DNA of 64,000 bases from Bradyrhizobium huanghuaihaiense (GCF_007830635.1 NZ_VLLA01000013.1:169199-233198), one strand, 5' to 3'. Numbered from the stretch's first letter, positions 34,094-42,707 are shown. The notes: generated from the sequence alone by a model not told the origin. Made by a program: numbers and translations.

Positions 34094-35758
34094 ATGTCGA
34101 CAATGGCTGTGTCTCAGGCTGGCGCAGGAGGGATGACGAAGGACGAACGGTTCGTCATTCTCGCCTCCTCACTCGGTACCGTGTTCGAGTGGTACGATTT
34201 TTACCTCTACGGTTCGCTCGCCTCGATCATCGGCGTGCAGTTCTTCTCGGACTATCCGCCGGCCACCCGCGACATCTTCGCGCTGCTGGCATTCGCCGCC
34301 GGCTTCCTGGTGCGTCCGTTCGGCGCGATCGTGTTCGGCCGTATCGGCGACATCGTCGGCCGCAAATACACCTTCCTCGTCACCATCCTGATCATGGGCC
34401 TGTCGACCTTTATCGTCGGCCTGCTGCCCAATGCGGCCACCATCGGCATCGCGGCCCCGATCATCCTGATCGCGCTGCGCCTTGCGCAGGGCCTTGCCCT
34501 CGGCGGCGAGTATGGCGGTGCGGCGACCTATGTCGCGGAGCACGCGCCGAACGGCAAGCGCGGCTACTACACCTCCTTCATCCAGACCACGGCGACGCTC
34601 GGTCTGTTCCTGTCGCTGCTGGTGATCCTGTTCACCCGCACCGCGACCGGTGAAGCCGATTTCGCGAAGTGGGGCTGGCGCATCCCGTTCCTGGTCTCGG
34701 TGCTGCTGCTCGGCATCTCGGTCTGGATCCGGCTTCGCCTCAATGAATCGCCGATCTTCCAGAAGATGAAGGACGAGGGAAAGAGCTCGAAGGCGCCGCT
34801 GACGGAAGCCTTCGGCAACTGGCAGAACGGCAAGCTCGTGCTGCTCGCCCTGCTCGGCGGCGTGATGGGCCAGGGCGTGGTCTGGTACACCGGCCAGTTC
34901 TACGCGCTGTTCTTCCTGCAATCGATCCTGAAGGTCGACGGCTACACCGCCAACCTGCTGATCGCCTGGTCGCTGCTGCTCGGCACCGGCTTCTTCATCG
35001 TGTTCGGCGTGCTGTCCGACAAGATCGGCCGCAAGCCGATCATCCTCGGCGGCTGCCTGATCGCGGCGCTGACCTTCTTCCCGATCTTCAAGATGATCAC
35101 CACCAACGCCAACCCGGCGCTGGAAAAGGCGATTGAGTCGGTCAAGGTCGACGTGGTGGCGGATCCCGCAGGCTGCGGCGACCTGTTCAACCCGGTTGGC
35201 ACCCGCGTCTTCACCGCGCCTTGCGACACCGCGCGCGCCTACCTGTCGCAGTCGTCGGTCAAGTACTCGACCACGCCAGGCGCGGCCGGCTCCGGCGTGA
35301 AGGTGGTCGTCAACGGCAAGGAAGTTCCGTACGCGAACGCCAAGGAGAGCAACCCGGCCGTCCTCGCCGCGGTGCAGGCTGCGGGCTATCCCAAGACCGG
35401 CGATGCGGGCATCGTGAAGATGGCCCATCCGTTTGACGTCTTCCGTCCGCAGGTGGCCGCGACCATCGGGCTGCTGTTCATCCTGGTGATCTTCGTCACC
35501 ATGGTCTACGGCCCGATCGCCGCGATGCTGGTCGAACTGTTCCCGACCCGCATCCGTTACACCTCGATGTCGCTGCCCTACCACATCGGCAACGGCTGGT
35601 TCGGCGGCCTGCTGCCGGCGACCGCCTTCGCCATCGTGGCTTCGACGGGCGATATCTATGCGGGCCTTTGGTACCCGGTCACGTTCGCGGCCATCACCGT
35701 TGTGATCGGCTTCCTGTTCCTGCCCGAGACCAAGGACGTCGACATCAAGGCGACCTGA
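34094..35758 (+). CDS. MHS-family MFS transporter with large periplasmic insert
   Basis: A 554-residue metabolite:H+ symporter starting at ATG 34094, ten bases after GGAG. Motifs are GTVFEWYDFYLYGSLA, the MFS loop GRIGDIVGRKYTF, RLAQGLALGGEYGGAATYVAEHAP and SDKIGRKP. It has twelve membrane segments; between segments 8 and 9 there is an insert of about 115 residues (335-450, two cysteines) absent from typical 430-residue family members. Substrates of relatives include alpha-ketoglutarate, proline and short organic acids. It is divergent from a CrbR-like regulator, which suggests carboxylate uptake. Confidence 0.85.
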   Translation: MSTMAVSQAGAGGMTKDERFVILASSLGTVFEWYDFYLYGSLASIIGVQFFSDYPPATRDIFALLAFAAGFLVRPFGAIVFGRIGDIVGRKYTFLVTILIMGLSTFIVGLLPNAATIGIAAPIILIALRLAQGLALGGEYGGAATYVAEHAPNGKRGYYTSFIQTTATLGLFLSLLVILFTRTATGEADFAKWGWRIPFLVSVLLLGISVWIRLRLNESPIFQKMKDEGKSSKAPLTEAFGNWQNGKLVLLALLGGVMGQGVVWYTGQFYALFFLQSILKVDGYTANLLIAWSLLLGTGFFIVFGVLSDKIGRKPIILGGCLIAALTFFPIFKMITTNANPALEKAIESVKVDVVADPAGCGDLFNPVGTRVFTAPCDTARAYLSQSSVKYSTTPGAAGSGVKVVVNGKEVPYANAKESNPAVLAAVQAAGYPKTGDAGIVKMAHPFDVFRPQVAATIGLLFILVIFVTMVYGPIAAMLVELFPTRIRYTSMSLPYHIGNGWFGGLLPATAFAIVASTGDIYAGLWYPVTFAAITVVIGFLFLPETKDVDIKAT

Positions 35759-35786
35759 TCGGAAGCAGCGAACCCAAAAGATACGA

Positions 35787-35820
35787 ACCGGCCGCGGTCT
35801 CCGCGGCCGGTTTTGTTTTG
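35787..35820 (+). terminator. Rho-independent terminator after the MHS transporter
   Basis: A perfect 11-bp stem ACCGGCCGCGG / CCGCGGCCGGT with loop TCT is followed by TTTGTTTTG, 28 bp after the stop codon. Confidence 0.93.
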
Positions 35821-35886
35821 GATCAGAGCTTTTTGTTTCGACGCGTTGTCTTCACGCGAACGGGATTCAGTTCGCTCGAAAACGCC

Positions 35887-36360
35887 CTACTGATTGCTGC
35901 CGATGAATTGCAGCACCACCTCGCGCCGGTGCGGGCGGGCGCGATGCTCGATCAGATAGATCGCCTGCCAGGTGCCGAGCGCAAGCCTGCCGTTCAGGAC
36001 CGGGACCTGCAGCGACGTCTGCGTCAGCATGGTCTTGACATGCGCGGGCATGTCGTCCGGTCCCTCGGTATCGTGCGTCCAGCCGGCGTTCTCCGGCGCC
36101 AGCCGGGACAGCGCGGTGGTGAGATCGACCAGCACGGAGGGATCGGCATTCTCCTGGATCGTCAGCGACGCCGAGGTGTGGCGAATGAACAGCGTCAACG
36201 CGCCCTCGCCTGCGTGCGCCTCGGCGATGAATTTTGCGGCTTCGCTGGTGAGGTCGGTGAAGCCGCGGCCCGGCGTCTGCACGGTGAGCAGTGACGATGA
36301 GATGGTGGTGGCTTGCACCGTCGATGGCGCCGAGCGGGTTACGGATTTGGCTGATGTCAT
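35887..36360 (-). CDS. yjbQ: YjbQ-family protein
   Basis: A 157-residue protein (ATG 36360; a longer reading into the neighbouring repeat is rejected). It contains GRGFTDLTSEAAKFI, TLFIRHTSASLTIQENADPSV and the C-terminal GTWQAIYLIEHRARPHRREVVLQF. This is the UPF0047/YjbQ fold, a compact trimeric protein with weak thiamine phosphate synthase activity in E. coli whose true role is unsettled. The conserved His and Glu residues of the metal-binding site appear present. It has no clear operon partner. Confidence 0.88.
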   Translation of the reverse strand: MTSAKSVTRSAPSTVQATTISSSLLTVQTPGRGFTDLTSEAAKFIAEAHAGEGALTLFIRHTSASLTIQENADPSVLVDLTTALSRLAPENAGWTHDTEGPDDMPAHVKTMLTQTSLQVPVLNGRLALGTWQAIYLIEHRARPHRREVVLQFIGSNQ

Positions 36361-36387
36361 CAAAGGTCTCGACTGATCGAACACTGC

Positions 36388-36491
36388 CGTAGGGTGGCGG
36401 GCAAAGGCGCGTAGCGCCGTGCCCACGTCTTCCTTCATTGTTGTAGAATCATGGTGGGCACGGCGTAAGAACGCCTTTGCCCACCCTACGG
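36388..36491. repeat. REP-type inverted repeat, family B (copy 2)
   Basis: The ends CCGTAGGGTGGCGGGCAAAG and CTTTGCCCACCCTACGG are inverted around GTGCCCAC / GTGGGCAC arms. With the next copy it fills the 305-bp gap between yjbQ and the hypothetical gene; nothing else is seen there. Confidence 0.88.
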
Positions 36492-36560
36492 CACCTCAAC
36501 GCATGGATCGCGCGAAGGGGCCATCTGATGTCATCAAATTCTCTCAACTCCGAAAGCTGC

Positions 36561-36650
36561 CGTAGGGTAGGCAAAGCGAAGCGTGCCCACCATCCCCGCG
36601 ACGATATCGAGGTGGTGGGCACGGCGCGTCGCGCCTTTGCCCACCCTACG
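36561..36650. repeat. REP-type inverted repeat, family B (copy 3)
   Basis: The ends CGTAGGGTAGGCAAAGCGAA and GCGCCTTTGCCCACCCTACG are inverted around GTGCCCACC / GGTGGGCAC. It is a direct neighbour of copy 2, 70 bp away. Confidence 0.9.
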
Positions 36651-36665
36651 GCAGCTCGTCACATG

Positions 36666-37184
36666 CTAAATCTTCCCCGACACGTCCTTTTGCACCCGGT
36701 TGGCCATGTCGATCAGCCGGCGCCAGGCCTTTTCCAGGAACGACATCACGCGATCGAGGTCCTGATCACTGGGCAGCGGGATCTCGATCTTGCGGTCGCC
36801 CTCGGCGACCTTCGGCTCCGCCTTCTTCAGCGGATCGGATTTCGGCAGCGCCTCGTCGATCTTGCCCGACACGGTCGGCCCGGCCGCGAGCTGCCCCTTC
36901 AGCTTCTCGACCTCGGCCTGGAGCCGGCCGATCTCGGCATCGAACGCGGCGCGCTCGTCGGGCACCGCGTAGCAGGCCCAGCCGGTGCCGTTCCTGGTGC
37001 AGGTCGACATCGTTCCTGTGCGGGTATCGAGCCGCAGCACCCCCTCCGGGATCGGCGTCATGGTGTAGCGGCCATTTTCGCCGTCGGGCGCCGATTGCGC
37101 GGCCACCAGGCTGCCGCTGACGACCATCACGGCGGCGAACGACGCCGCAAGCCATGATGCTGTGGATGACGTCACTGGTCTCAT
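36666..37184 (-). CDS. Exported coiled-coil protein of unknown function
   Basis: A 172-residue protein starting at ATG 37184, which follows GGAG. Residues 1-30 look like a signal peptide (SSTASWLAASFAAVMVVSG, ending VAAQ). A segment with two Cys (STCTRNGTGWACYAV) follows, then a coiled coil (ERAAFDAEIGRLQAEVEKLK, about residues 80-105) and a charged C-terminal half. I do not recognise a domain family beyond a periplasmic hypothetical. It is divergent from the atp operon, so the 359-bp spacer may carry both promoters. Confidence 0.7.
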   Translation of the reverse strand: MRPVTSSTASWLAASFAAVMVVSGSLVAAQSAPDGENGRYTMTPIPEGVLRLDTRTGTMSTCTRNGTGWACYAVPDERAAFDAEIGRLQAEVEKLKGQLAAGPTVSGKIDEALPKSDPLKKAEPKVAEGDRKIEIPLPSDQDLDRVMSFLEKAWRRLIDMANRVQKDVSGKI

Positions 37185-37448
37185 CGCGCTCTCCGCCACC
37201 ACGCGCGTGTGGCACGTCCGCAATTCTACACCGCGGCGCAGCGATCTGCCGCCAAAAACACCCGCCCGAAATCAACGATCCCGCCGGCCCGTTTGATCCC
37301 GTCAGCGCGGCGAAATGGCGACGACATCCACCGATCAAGAGGAGAGCTGCTGCGGTGCGGCGTCACGCTGTGCGCAGCGCTGCCGCGCGCGCCAATATTG
37401 TCAGGCAAATCAGCTACATAGCAGAAAGCGACGCAATCGTGACTTGGC

Positions 37449-37477
37449 TTGACTTGATTATAGGCCATCAGTATGGT
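37449..37477 (+). promoter_or_regulatory. Candidate sigma70-type promoter for the F0 ATP synthase operon
   Basis: TTGACT at 37449-37454 and TATGGT at 37472-37477 are spaced 17 bp apart, 66 bp before the atpI start codon. The remainder of 37185-37543 holds nothing else I recognise. Confidence 0.45.
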
Positions 37478-37543
37478 CCGCGCGGCTTTTGAGGGTGGCG
37501 GGCGTAATTTCCATTCAGCCGGTGCGTTTCGGGTCTTCGTTGC

Positions 37544-37918
37544 ATGACACAGGGCACGGGACACGGCGAGAATGGAGATCGCGATAGATCGCCCGAGGAA
37601 GCTGCGCTTTCCGAACGGCTCGGAAATCTTGATCAGCGGTTGTCCGAACTTCGCGACCGCCGCACCAAGACCGAGCAACCCGCAGGTGACGGTGAGGACA
37701 GAGCGGCCAGAGCCTCGGCGATGGCGCTTGGTTTTCGGTTATCCTCCGAGTTGGTCGCCGGTGTCGCTGTCGGGGCGGGGATTGGCTGGGGGTTCGACCG
37801 CTTGCTGTCGACGTCGCCTTTCGGATTTATCGTGTTCCTGCTGCTGGGCTTCGTGGCCGGCGTGGTGAATGTGGTGAGATCGGCAGGCGCGGGTCAAAAC
37901 AGGCGCGGTGGTTCGTAA
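37544..37918 (+). CDS. atpI: ATP synthase protein I
   Basis: A 124-residue protein with a charged cytoplasmic N-terminus (residues 1-60) and two membrane segments (ELVAGVAVGAGIGWGFDRLL and FGFIVFLLLGFVAGVVNVV). AtpI assists assembly of the c-ring. It heads the F0 gene set atpI-B-E-G'-F, which in alphaproteobacteria is separated from the F1 genes. The position and AtpI-type fold support the call. Confidence 0.9.
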   Translation: MTQGTGHGENGDRDRSPEEAALSERLGNLDQRLSELRDRRTKTEQPAGDGEDRAARASAMALGFRLSSELVAGVAVGAGIGWGFDRLLSTSPFGFIVFLLLGFVAGVVNVVRSAGAGQNRRGGS

Positions 37919-38030
37919 GGCGATCCGCACAGGAGAGGAATGATCGTGCCGGCCTTGCCGGTACGGGCCGGCCCGGCCGGCAGACCGAGACCCGCCGGCA
38001 TTGCCCGGCAGACCAAGAGATGCCGCGCCG

Positions 38031-38780
38031 ATGAAAATCGATCCGATCCACCAGTTCAACATCGAGCCTCTCTTTACGATCGGCCATATCGGCAATCACA
38101 CGATCGCCTTCACCAATTCATCGCTCTACATGCTGGTGGCAGTTGCGATCATCTCGCTCCTGATGCTCGCCAGCGGCTCGCAGCTGATTCCCGGGCGCCT
38201 GCAGTCGGTCGCCGAGATCTCCTACGAGTTCGTCGCCTCGACCATCCGTTCGACGGCCGGCGCGGAAGGCATGAAGTTCTTCCCGCTGATCTTCTCGCTG
38301 TTCATGTTCATCTGCGTCTCGAACCTGGTCGGCATCATCCCCTACACCTTCACGGTCTCGAGCCACCTGATCGTCACCGTCGGACTGGCACTGCTGGTCT
38401 TCTTCACCGTGCTGATCTACGGCGTCGCCAAGAACGGCCTGAAATTCTTCTCGATTTTCGTTCCTCACGGCGTCCCGGGCTACATCCTGCCGCTGGTCAT
38501 GTTCATCGAGATCCTGTCGTTCTTCCTGCGGCCGGTCTCGCACAGCATTCGTCTGTTCGCCAACATGCTGGCCGGCCACATCGCGCTGAAGGTGTTCGCG
38601 GGCTTCGTCGCCATGCTTGGCTTCTCGCTCGGCGCCATCGGCTGGGTCGGCGGCGTGCTGCCGCTGGCGCTCACGGTCGCGCTGTACGCCCTCGAGATTC
38701 TGGTCGCGTTCCTGCAAGCCTATGTGTTTGCGATCCTGACCTGCATCTACCTCAACGACGCCATTCATCCGGGACACTGA
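38031..38780 (+). CDS. atpB: ATP synthase F0 subunit a
   Basis: A 249-residue inner-membrane protein starting at ATG 38031 (MKIDPIHQFNIEPLF). It has five to six transmembrane helices and the key helix RPVSHSIRLFANMLAGH containing the essential proton-channel Arg, followed by LEILVAFLQAYVFAILTCIYL. It forms the proton half-channels against the c-ring. A reading start at 38001 adds residues from the leader and is less likely. The length matches Bradyrhizobium AtpB. Confidence 0.96.
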   Translation: MKIDPIHQFNIEPLFTIGHIGNHTIAFTNSSLYMLVAVAIISLLMLASGSQLIPGRLQSVAEISYEFVASTIRSTAGAEGMKFFPLIFSLFMFICVSNLVGIIPYTFTVSSHLIVTVGLALLVFFTVLIYGVAKNGLKFFSIFVPHGVPGYILPLVMFIEILSFFLRPVSHSIRLFANMLAGHIALKVFAGFVAMLGFSLGAIGWVGGVLPLALTVALYALEILVAFLQAYVFAILTCIYLNDAIHPGH

Positions 38781-38833
38781 GCGGTCCGGGGAATTTCCAC
38801 CCACAACCCAATCTTTCTTCCAAGGAGTCTAAA

Positions 38834-39061
38834 ATGGATCCGGCAGCAGCAAAACTTATCGGCGCGGGCATCGCGTGCATCGGCATGGGCGGTGCGGGCG
38901 TCGGCGTGGGCGTGATCTTCGGCAACTACCTCGCCGCAGCGGTCCGCAATCCGTCGGCCGCTCAGGGCCAGTTCGGCAACCTGATCTTCGGCTTCGCCGT
39001 GACCGAAGCGCTCGGCATTTTCTCGCTGCTGATCGCGCTGCTTCTGCTGTTCGTTTTCTAA
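38834..39061 (+). CDS. atpE: ATP synthase F0 subunit c
   Basis: A 75-residue proteolipid of two helices joined by the polar loop RNPSAAQGQ. The proton-carrying Glu lies in helix 2 (FAVTEALGIFSLLIALLLL). The first helix contains the GxGxG packing motif (GMGGAGVGVGVIFG). The start ATG at 38834 is eight bases after AAGGAG. It assembles into the rotor ring with AtpB. Confidence 0.96.
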   Translation: MDPAAAKLIGAGIACIGMGGAGVGVGVIFGNYLAAAVRNPSAAQGQFGNLIFGFAVTEALGIFSLLIALLLLFVF

Positions 39062-39122
39062 AGAACGACTTCTTTCGCGCCGCTTCATCCGAAGCGGCGC
39101 GTGACAGCAACAGGAGTACTCC

Positions 39123-39689
39123 ATGGCCGAGAGTCATGGCGGGGCAAAAGGACCGGCGGCGGGTGCCCACACCGAAGCCGATGGCGGTCATCACAGCGGC
39201 GGCTTTCCGCCGTTCGAGAGCAGCACCTTTGCTTCACAGCTGGTGTCGCTCGCGATCTTCTTCGTCCTGCTTTACGTGATCGTGTCCAAGCTCGCTCTGC
39301 CGAAGGTCGGCGGTGCGATCGAAGCACGTCAGAACAAGATCGAGGGTGACCTCACTGAGGCGCAGAAGCTGAAGGACCAGTCCGAGGCGGCGCTGAAGGC
39401 CTATGAAGGCGAGCTCGCTTCGGCGCGTTCGCGGGCACAGGCGATCGGCAACGAATCCCGCGACAAGGCGAATGCGCAGGCGGACGCCGAGCGCAAGGCG
39501 CTGGAAGAGCAGCTGGCGGCCAAGCTCGCCGAGGCGGAGAAGACCATCGCCTCGACCCGCACGACCGCCATGAGCAACGTCCGCGGCATCGCGGCCGATG
39601 CAGCAGGCCAGATCGTGCAGCAGCTCACCGGCGTCGTTCCGGATGCGGCGTCGGTCAATGCCGCCGTTGATGCGTCCTTGAAGGGTTAG
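39123..39689 (+). CDS. atpG: ATP synthase F0 subunit b'
   Basis: A 188-residue subunit with an N-terminal low-complexity head (residues 1-30), one membrane segment (ASQLVSLAIFFVLLYVIVSKLALP) and a long charged coiled coil, as in the b' stator subunit typical of photosynthetic and alphaproteobacterial enzymes. It pairs with AtpF (b) to form the heterodimeric peripheral stalk. The start ATG at 39123 is preceded by AGGAG. Some annotations call it atpF2 or atpX. Confidence 0.92.
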   Translation: MAESHGGAKGPAAGAHTEADGGHHSGGFPPFESSTFASQLVSLAIFFVLLYVIVSKLALPKVGGAIEARQNKIEGDLTEAQKLKDQSEAALKAYEGELASARSRAQAIGNESRDKANAQADAERKALEEQLAAKLAEAEKTIASTRTTAMSNVRGIAADAAGQIVQQLTGVVPDAASVNAAVDASLKG

Positions 39690-39694
39690 TCGAG

Positions 39695-40180
39695 ATGTTC
39701 TTCGATCCTGAAACCTGGGTCGCCGTCGCCTTCGTGGTCCTGATGGTCGTGTTCGGCTATCTCGGGGTCTTCAAGTCGGCGATGACCGCGCTCGATCATC
39801 GCGCTGAGCGCATCAAGGCCGAGCTCGAGGACGCGGCGCGTCTCAAGCAGGAAGCCGCCAAGGTGCTCGCGGACTACAAGGCGCGCAGTGCCACGGCCGA
39901 GCGCGAGGCAGCCGACATCATCGCCAACGCCAAGGCCGAAGCCGAGCGCATCGCGGCCGACGCCAAGGCGAAGATGGAAGATTTCGTCGCCCGCCGCACC
40001 AAGACCGCGGAGAGCAAGATTGCGCTCGCCGAGGCCCAGGCGCTGGCCGATGTCCGCGCCGCAGCCGCGGAAGCCGCCGTCCAGGCCGCTTCCACGATCC
40101 TGTCGCAGTCGGTCAAGGGCCAGGTCGCCGACGACTTGCTCGCCAAGGGCATCAACGAGGTTCGGCAGAAGTTGAACTGA
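39695..40180 (+). CDS. atpF: ATP synthase F0 subunit b
   Basis: A 161-residue subunit with an N-terminal membrane helix (ETWVAVAFVVLMVVFGYLGV) and a long coiled coil rich in Ala, Glu, Lys and Arg. It dimerises with b' and binds delta and alpha subunits of F1. Only five bases separate it from the b' gene, so the two are cotranslated. The operon ends with a strong terminator 20 bp downstream. Confidence 0.95.
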   Translation: MFFDPETWVAVAFVVLMVVFGYLGVFKSAMTALDHRAERIKAELEDAARLKQEAAKVLADYKARSATAEREAADIIANAKAEAERIAADAKAKMEDFVARRTKTAESKIALAEAQALADVRAAAAEAAVQAASTILSQSVKGQVADDLLAKGINEVRQKLN

Positions 40181-40200
40181 GGCCCTAGCCCTCATCGATC

Positions 40201-40236
40201 AAAAAAGCCGGCGCGCAAGCGCCGGCTTTTTTGTTT
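40201..40236 (+). terminator. Rho-independent terminator of the F0 operon
   Basis: A perfect 14-bp stem AAAAAAGCCGGCGC / GCGCCGGCTTTTTT closes on GCAA, a GNRA-type tetraloop. The A and T tracts make it bidirectional, so it can also terminate the convergent truA. Confidence 0.95.
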
Positions 40237-40262
40237 GTCCGAGAGCGCTCCCGTAATCCGCC

Positions 40263-41003
40263 TCACTCGTAATCCACCTGCATCAGATACAGCCCATCCG
40301 GCGGGGCGACGATGCCACAGGCGGTGCGGTTGCGGGCGGCGAGGGCTGCGGAGAGATCATCCGCGGTCCAGCGGCCCTCGCCGACCCACACCAGCGATCC
40401 CACCATCGAGCGCACCTGGCTGTGCAGGAACGAGCGCGCCGAGGTGACGACGGTGATCTCGCGGCCGTCGCGAATCACATCGAGCTGGTCGAGCGTCTTC
40501 TCCGGCGATTTGGCCTGGCACTCGGTGTCGCGGAAGGTGGTGAAATCGTGCTTGCCGAGCAGGCGCTGCGCCGCCGCGTGCATGGCCTCGGCATCGAGCC
40601 GGCGCGGCACGCGCCAGGCATGGCCGACGTCGAGCGCGAGATTGGCGCGGGTATTGAGGATGCGATAGCGGTAGTGGCGCTTGACCGCCGAAAAGCGCGC
40701 CTCGAACGTATCGGGCACGATCTCGGCCTCGAGCACCGCAATCGGATGCGGGCGCAGATGCGCATTGAGCCCGTCGCGAAAACGGCCGGGCGGAAACTGC
40801 TTCTCGACGTCGACATGCGCGACCTGGCCGCGCGCATGCACGCCGGCGTCGGTGCGGCCGGCGCCATGCACCCGCAAATCCGCGCCGGTCATCGCCTTCA
40901 CCGCCGCCTCGAGCGCGCCCTGCACCGACGGCAGCGTGTCCTGCACCTGCCAGCCGAAGAACGGCGCGCCGTCATATTCGATGGTGAGCTTGTAGCGGGG
41001 CAT
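40263..41003 (-). CDS. truA: tRNA pseudouridine(38-40) synthase
   Basis: A 246-residue enzyme starting MPRYKLTIEYDG at 41003; an ATG five codons upstream (41018) is possible but adds a non-conserved MTLGK. TruA converts U38-U40 of tRNA anticodon arms to pseudouridine. The catalytic Asp sits in GRTDAGVHARGQ, and FRDTECQAKSP and VGSLVWVGEG match the family. It is the last gene of the def-fmt-truA set, although two repeats separate its members. Confidence 0.95.
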   Translation of the reverse strand: MPRYKLTIEYDGAPFFGWQVQDTLPSVQGALEAAVKAMTGADLRVHGAGRTDAGVHARGQVAHVDVEKQFPPGRFRDGLNAHLRPHPIAVLEAEIVPDTFEARFSAVKRHYRYRILNTRANLALDVGHAWRVPRRLDAEAMHAAAQRLLGKHDFTTFRDTECQAKSPEKTLDQLDVIRDGREITVVTSARSFLHSQVRSMVGSLVWVGEGRWTADDLSAALAARNRTACGIVAPPDGLYLMQVDYE

Positions 41004-41012
41004 CTTTCCCAG

Positions 41013-41112
41013 TGTCATCGTCCGCGCAGGCGGGCGATCCAGTACGCCGTGACGGTTCGGTTCAATTTCAAAAGCCTCGGCGTACTGGATACCCCGCCTT
41101 CGCGGGGTATGA
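41013..41112. repeat. REP-type repeat, family E (copy 1)
   Basis: One arm contains TGTCATCGTCCGC and pairs locally; the other is ACCCCGCCTTCGCGGGGTATGACA. The two arms are related but unequal hairpins, one of CGTCCGC and one of CCCCGC type, joined by a centre with the GTACTGGAT motif. It lies between truA and fmt. Confidence 0.88.
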
Positions 41113-41117
41113 CAGCG

Positions 41118-42041
41118 TCAGTTGAATTTGGCGCCCACCCTCAGCGGCACGCCGCGCAGGAAGTCCGCGGCCTGCATCCGGCCCTTGCCCTCGCGCTGAA
41201 GCTCGATGATGCGGATCGCGCCGTCGCCGCAGGCGATCGTAAGCTGGTCGTCGAGCACCTCGCCGGGCTCCCCCGATCCATTCGCGAGCTCGCAGCGCAG
41301 GATCTTGACGCGCGCATTTTCGAGCTCGGCCCAGGCGCCGGGAAACGGTGACAGGCCATGGATGTGGCGCAGCACCGCGCGCGCGGGCTTGCTCCAGTCG
41401 ATCCGGGCCTCGGCCTTGTCGATCTTGGCGGCGTAGGTGACGCCGTCCTCGCTCTGCTGCTTGAGCTGGAGGCCACCGCGTTCGAGCGCGGCCATTGCGC
41501 GCACCATCAGGTCGGCACCGAGGCGGGAGAGACGGTCATGCAGGTCGCGCGCGGTCATGTTGTCGGTGATTGGAAGGCGCTCGGCCATGGCGACGTCGCC
41601 GGTGTCGAGGCCGACATCCATCTTCATCACCATGACGCCGCTCTCGGCATCGCCTGCCATGATCGCGCGATTGATGGGGGCAGCGCCGCGCCAGCGCGGC
41701 AAGAGCGAGGCGTGCAGATTGTAGCAGCCGAGCTTCGGCGCATCGAGGATCGCCTGCGGCAGGATCATGCCGTAGGCGACGACCACGGCCGCGTCGGCAT
41801 CGAACGCACGAAACTCCTCGAGCGCTTCCGGCGTCTTCAGCGTCTTCGGCGTCAGCACCGGAATGCCGAGCTTCCGCGCGGCTTCCTCGACCGGGGTAGG
41901 CTGCAATTGCAGGCCGCGCCGCCCACCCGGCTTCGGCGCGCGCGTGTAGACCGCCGCGATCTCATGGCCATGCGCGACCAGCTCGAGCAGCGTCGGCACG
42001 GAGAAATCGGGCGTGCCCATGAAGATGAGGCGGAGGGGCAT
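41118..42041 (-). CDS. fmt: Methionyl-tRNA formyltransferase
   Basis: A 307-residue enzyme that formylates initiator methionyl-tRNA using 10-formyl-THF. Motifs are the N-terminal LIFMGTPDFSVPTLLEL, the active site GMILPQAILDAPKLGCYNLHASLLPRWRGAAPINRAI, and a C-terminal OB-fold (PGEVLDDQLTIACGDGAIRI). The start ATG at 42041 is the natural one. It is followed downstream by def-family partners on the same strand, the usual def-fmt linkage in reverse order of translation. Confidence 0.96.
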   Translation of the reverse strand: MPLRLIFMGTPDFSVPTLLELVAHGHEIAAVYTRAPKPGGRRGLQLQPTPVEEAARKLGIPVLTPKTLKTPEALEEFRAFDADAAVVVAYGMILPQAILDAPKLGCYNLHASLLPRWRGAAPINRAIMAGDAESGVMVMKMDVGLDTGDVAMAERLPITDNMTARDLHDRLSRLGADLMVRAMAALERGGLQLKQQSEDGVTYAAKIDKAEARIDWSKPARAVLRHIHGLSPFPGAWAELENARVKILRCELANGSGEPGEVLDDQLTIACGDGAIRIIELQREGKGRMQAADFLRGVPLRVGAKFN

Positions 42042-42074
42042 CAGAAAACCTGCGAAGGACGCAATTCACCAACA

Positions 42075-42176
42075 GTCATTCCGGGGCGGCTCGAAGAGCC
42101 GGACCCGGAATCTCGAGATTCTCAGGTGCGCAATTGCGCACCATGGTTCGATGCTGCGCATCGCCCCGGAATGACG
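42075..42176. repeat. REP-type inverted repeat, family G
   Basis: The ends GTCATTCCGGGGCG and CGCCCCGGAATGAC are inverted, with inner GGATTCTCGAGATTC-type and GGTGCG-CAATT-GCGCACC hairpins. It separates def from fmt. Confidence 0.88.
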
Positions 42177-42182
42177 GCAAGC

Positions 42183-42707
42183 TTATTCCGCGCGCTTGGC
42201 GGCTTTCTCGAACTTCTTCATCACGCGGTCGCGCTTGAGCTTCGACAGATAGTCGACGAACAGCACGCCGTTGAGATGGTCGATCTCGTGCTGGATGCAG
42301 GTGGCGTAGAGGCCTTCGGCATCCTCTTCGTGCACCTTGCCGTCGAGATCGGTGAAGCGCACCCGCACCTTCGCAGGCCGCTCGACCTCCTCGTAATATT
42401 CGGGAATCGACAGACAGCCTTCCTCGTAGACCGAAAGCTCTTCTGAGGACGCCAGAATCTCCGGATTGATGAAGACGCGCGGCTCGTGCTTGGTCTCGCC
42501 GCTCTCGTCGCGCTTGGCAAGATCCATGGTGATCAGGCGCAAGGGTTGCGCGACCTGGATCGCCGCGAGGCCAATGCCGGGCGCGTCGTACATGGTCTCG
42601 AACATGTCGTCGGCAAGCTTGCGTATCTCCGAAGTGACCTTCTCGATCGGCTTGGAGACCAGGCGCAGCTGCTTGTCGGGCAGGATGATGATTTCTCGTA
42701 GGGCCAT
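42183..42707 (-). CDS. def: Peptide deformylase
   Basis: A 174-residue Fe(II)/Zn enzyme that removes the N-formyl group from nascent proteins. All three motifs are present: GIGLAAIQV, EEGCLSIP and HEIDHLNGVLFVD, which carry the Cys and His metal ligands and the catalytic Glu. It is the first gene of the def-fmt-truA set, reading leftwards. The start ATG at 42707 fits the conserved N-terminus MALREIIILPD. Confidence 0.96.
   Translation of the reverse strand: MALREIIILPDKQLRLVSKPIEKVTSEIRKLADDMFETMYDAPGIGLAAIQVAQPLRLITMDLAKRDESGETKHEPRVFINPEILASSEELSVYEEGCLSIPEYYEEVERPAKVRVRFTDLDGKVHEEDAEGLYATCIQHEIDHLNGVLFVDYLSKLKRDRVMKKFEKAAKRAE

Noticed and set aside
38001..38030. Extended atpB start at 38001
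   Set aside because: It adds MPGRPRDAAP, which is not part of AtpB; ATG 38031 gives the normal N-terminus.
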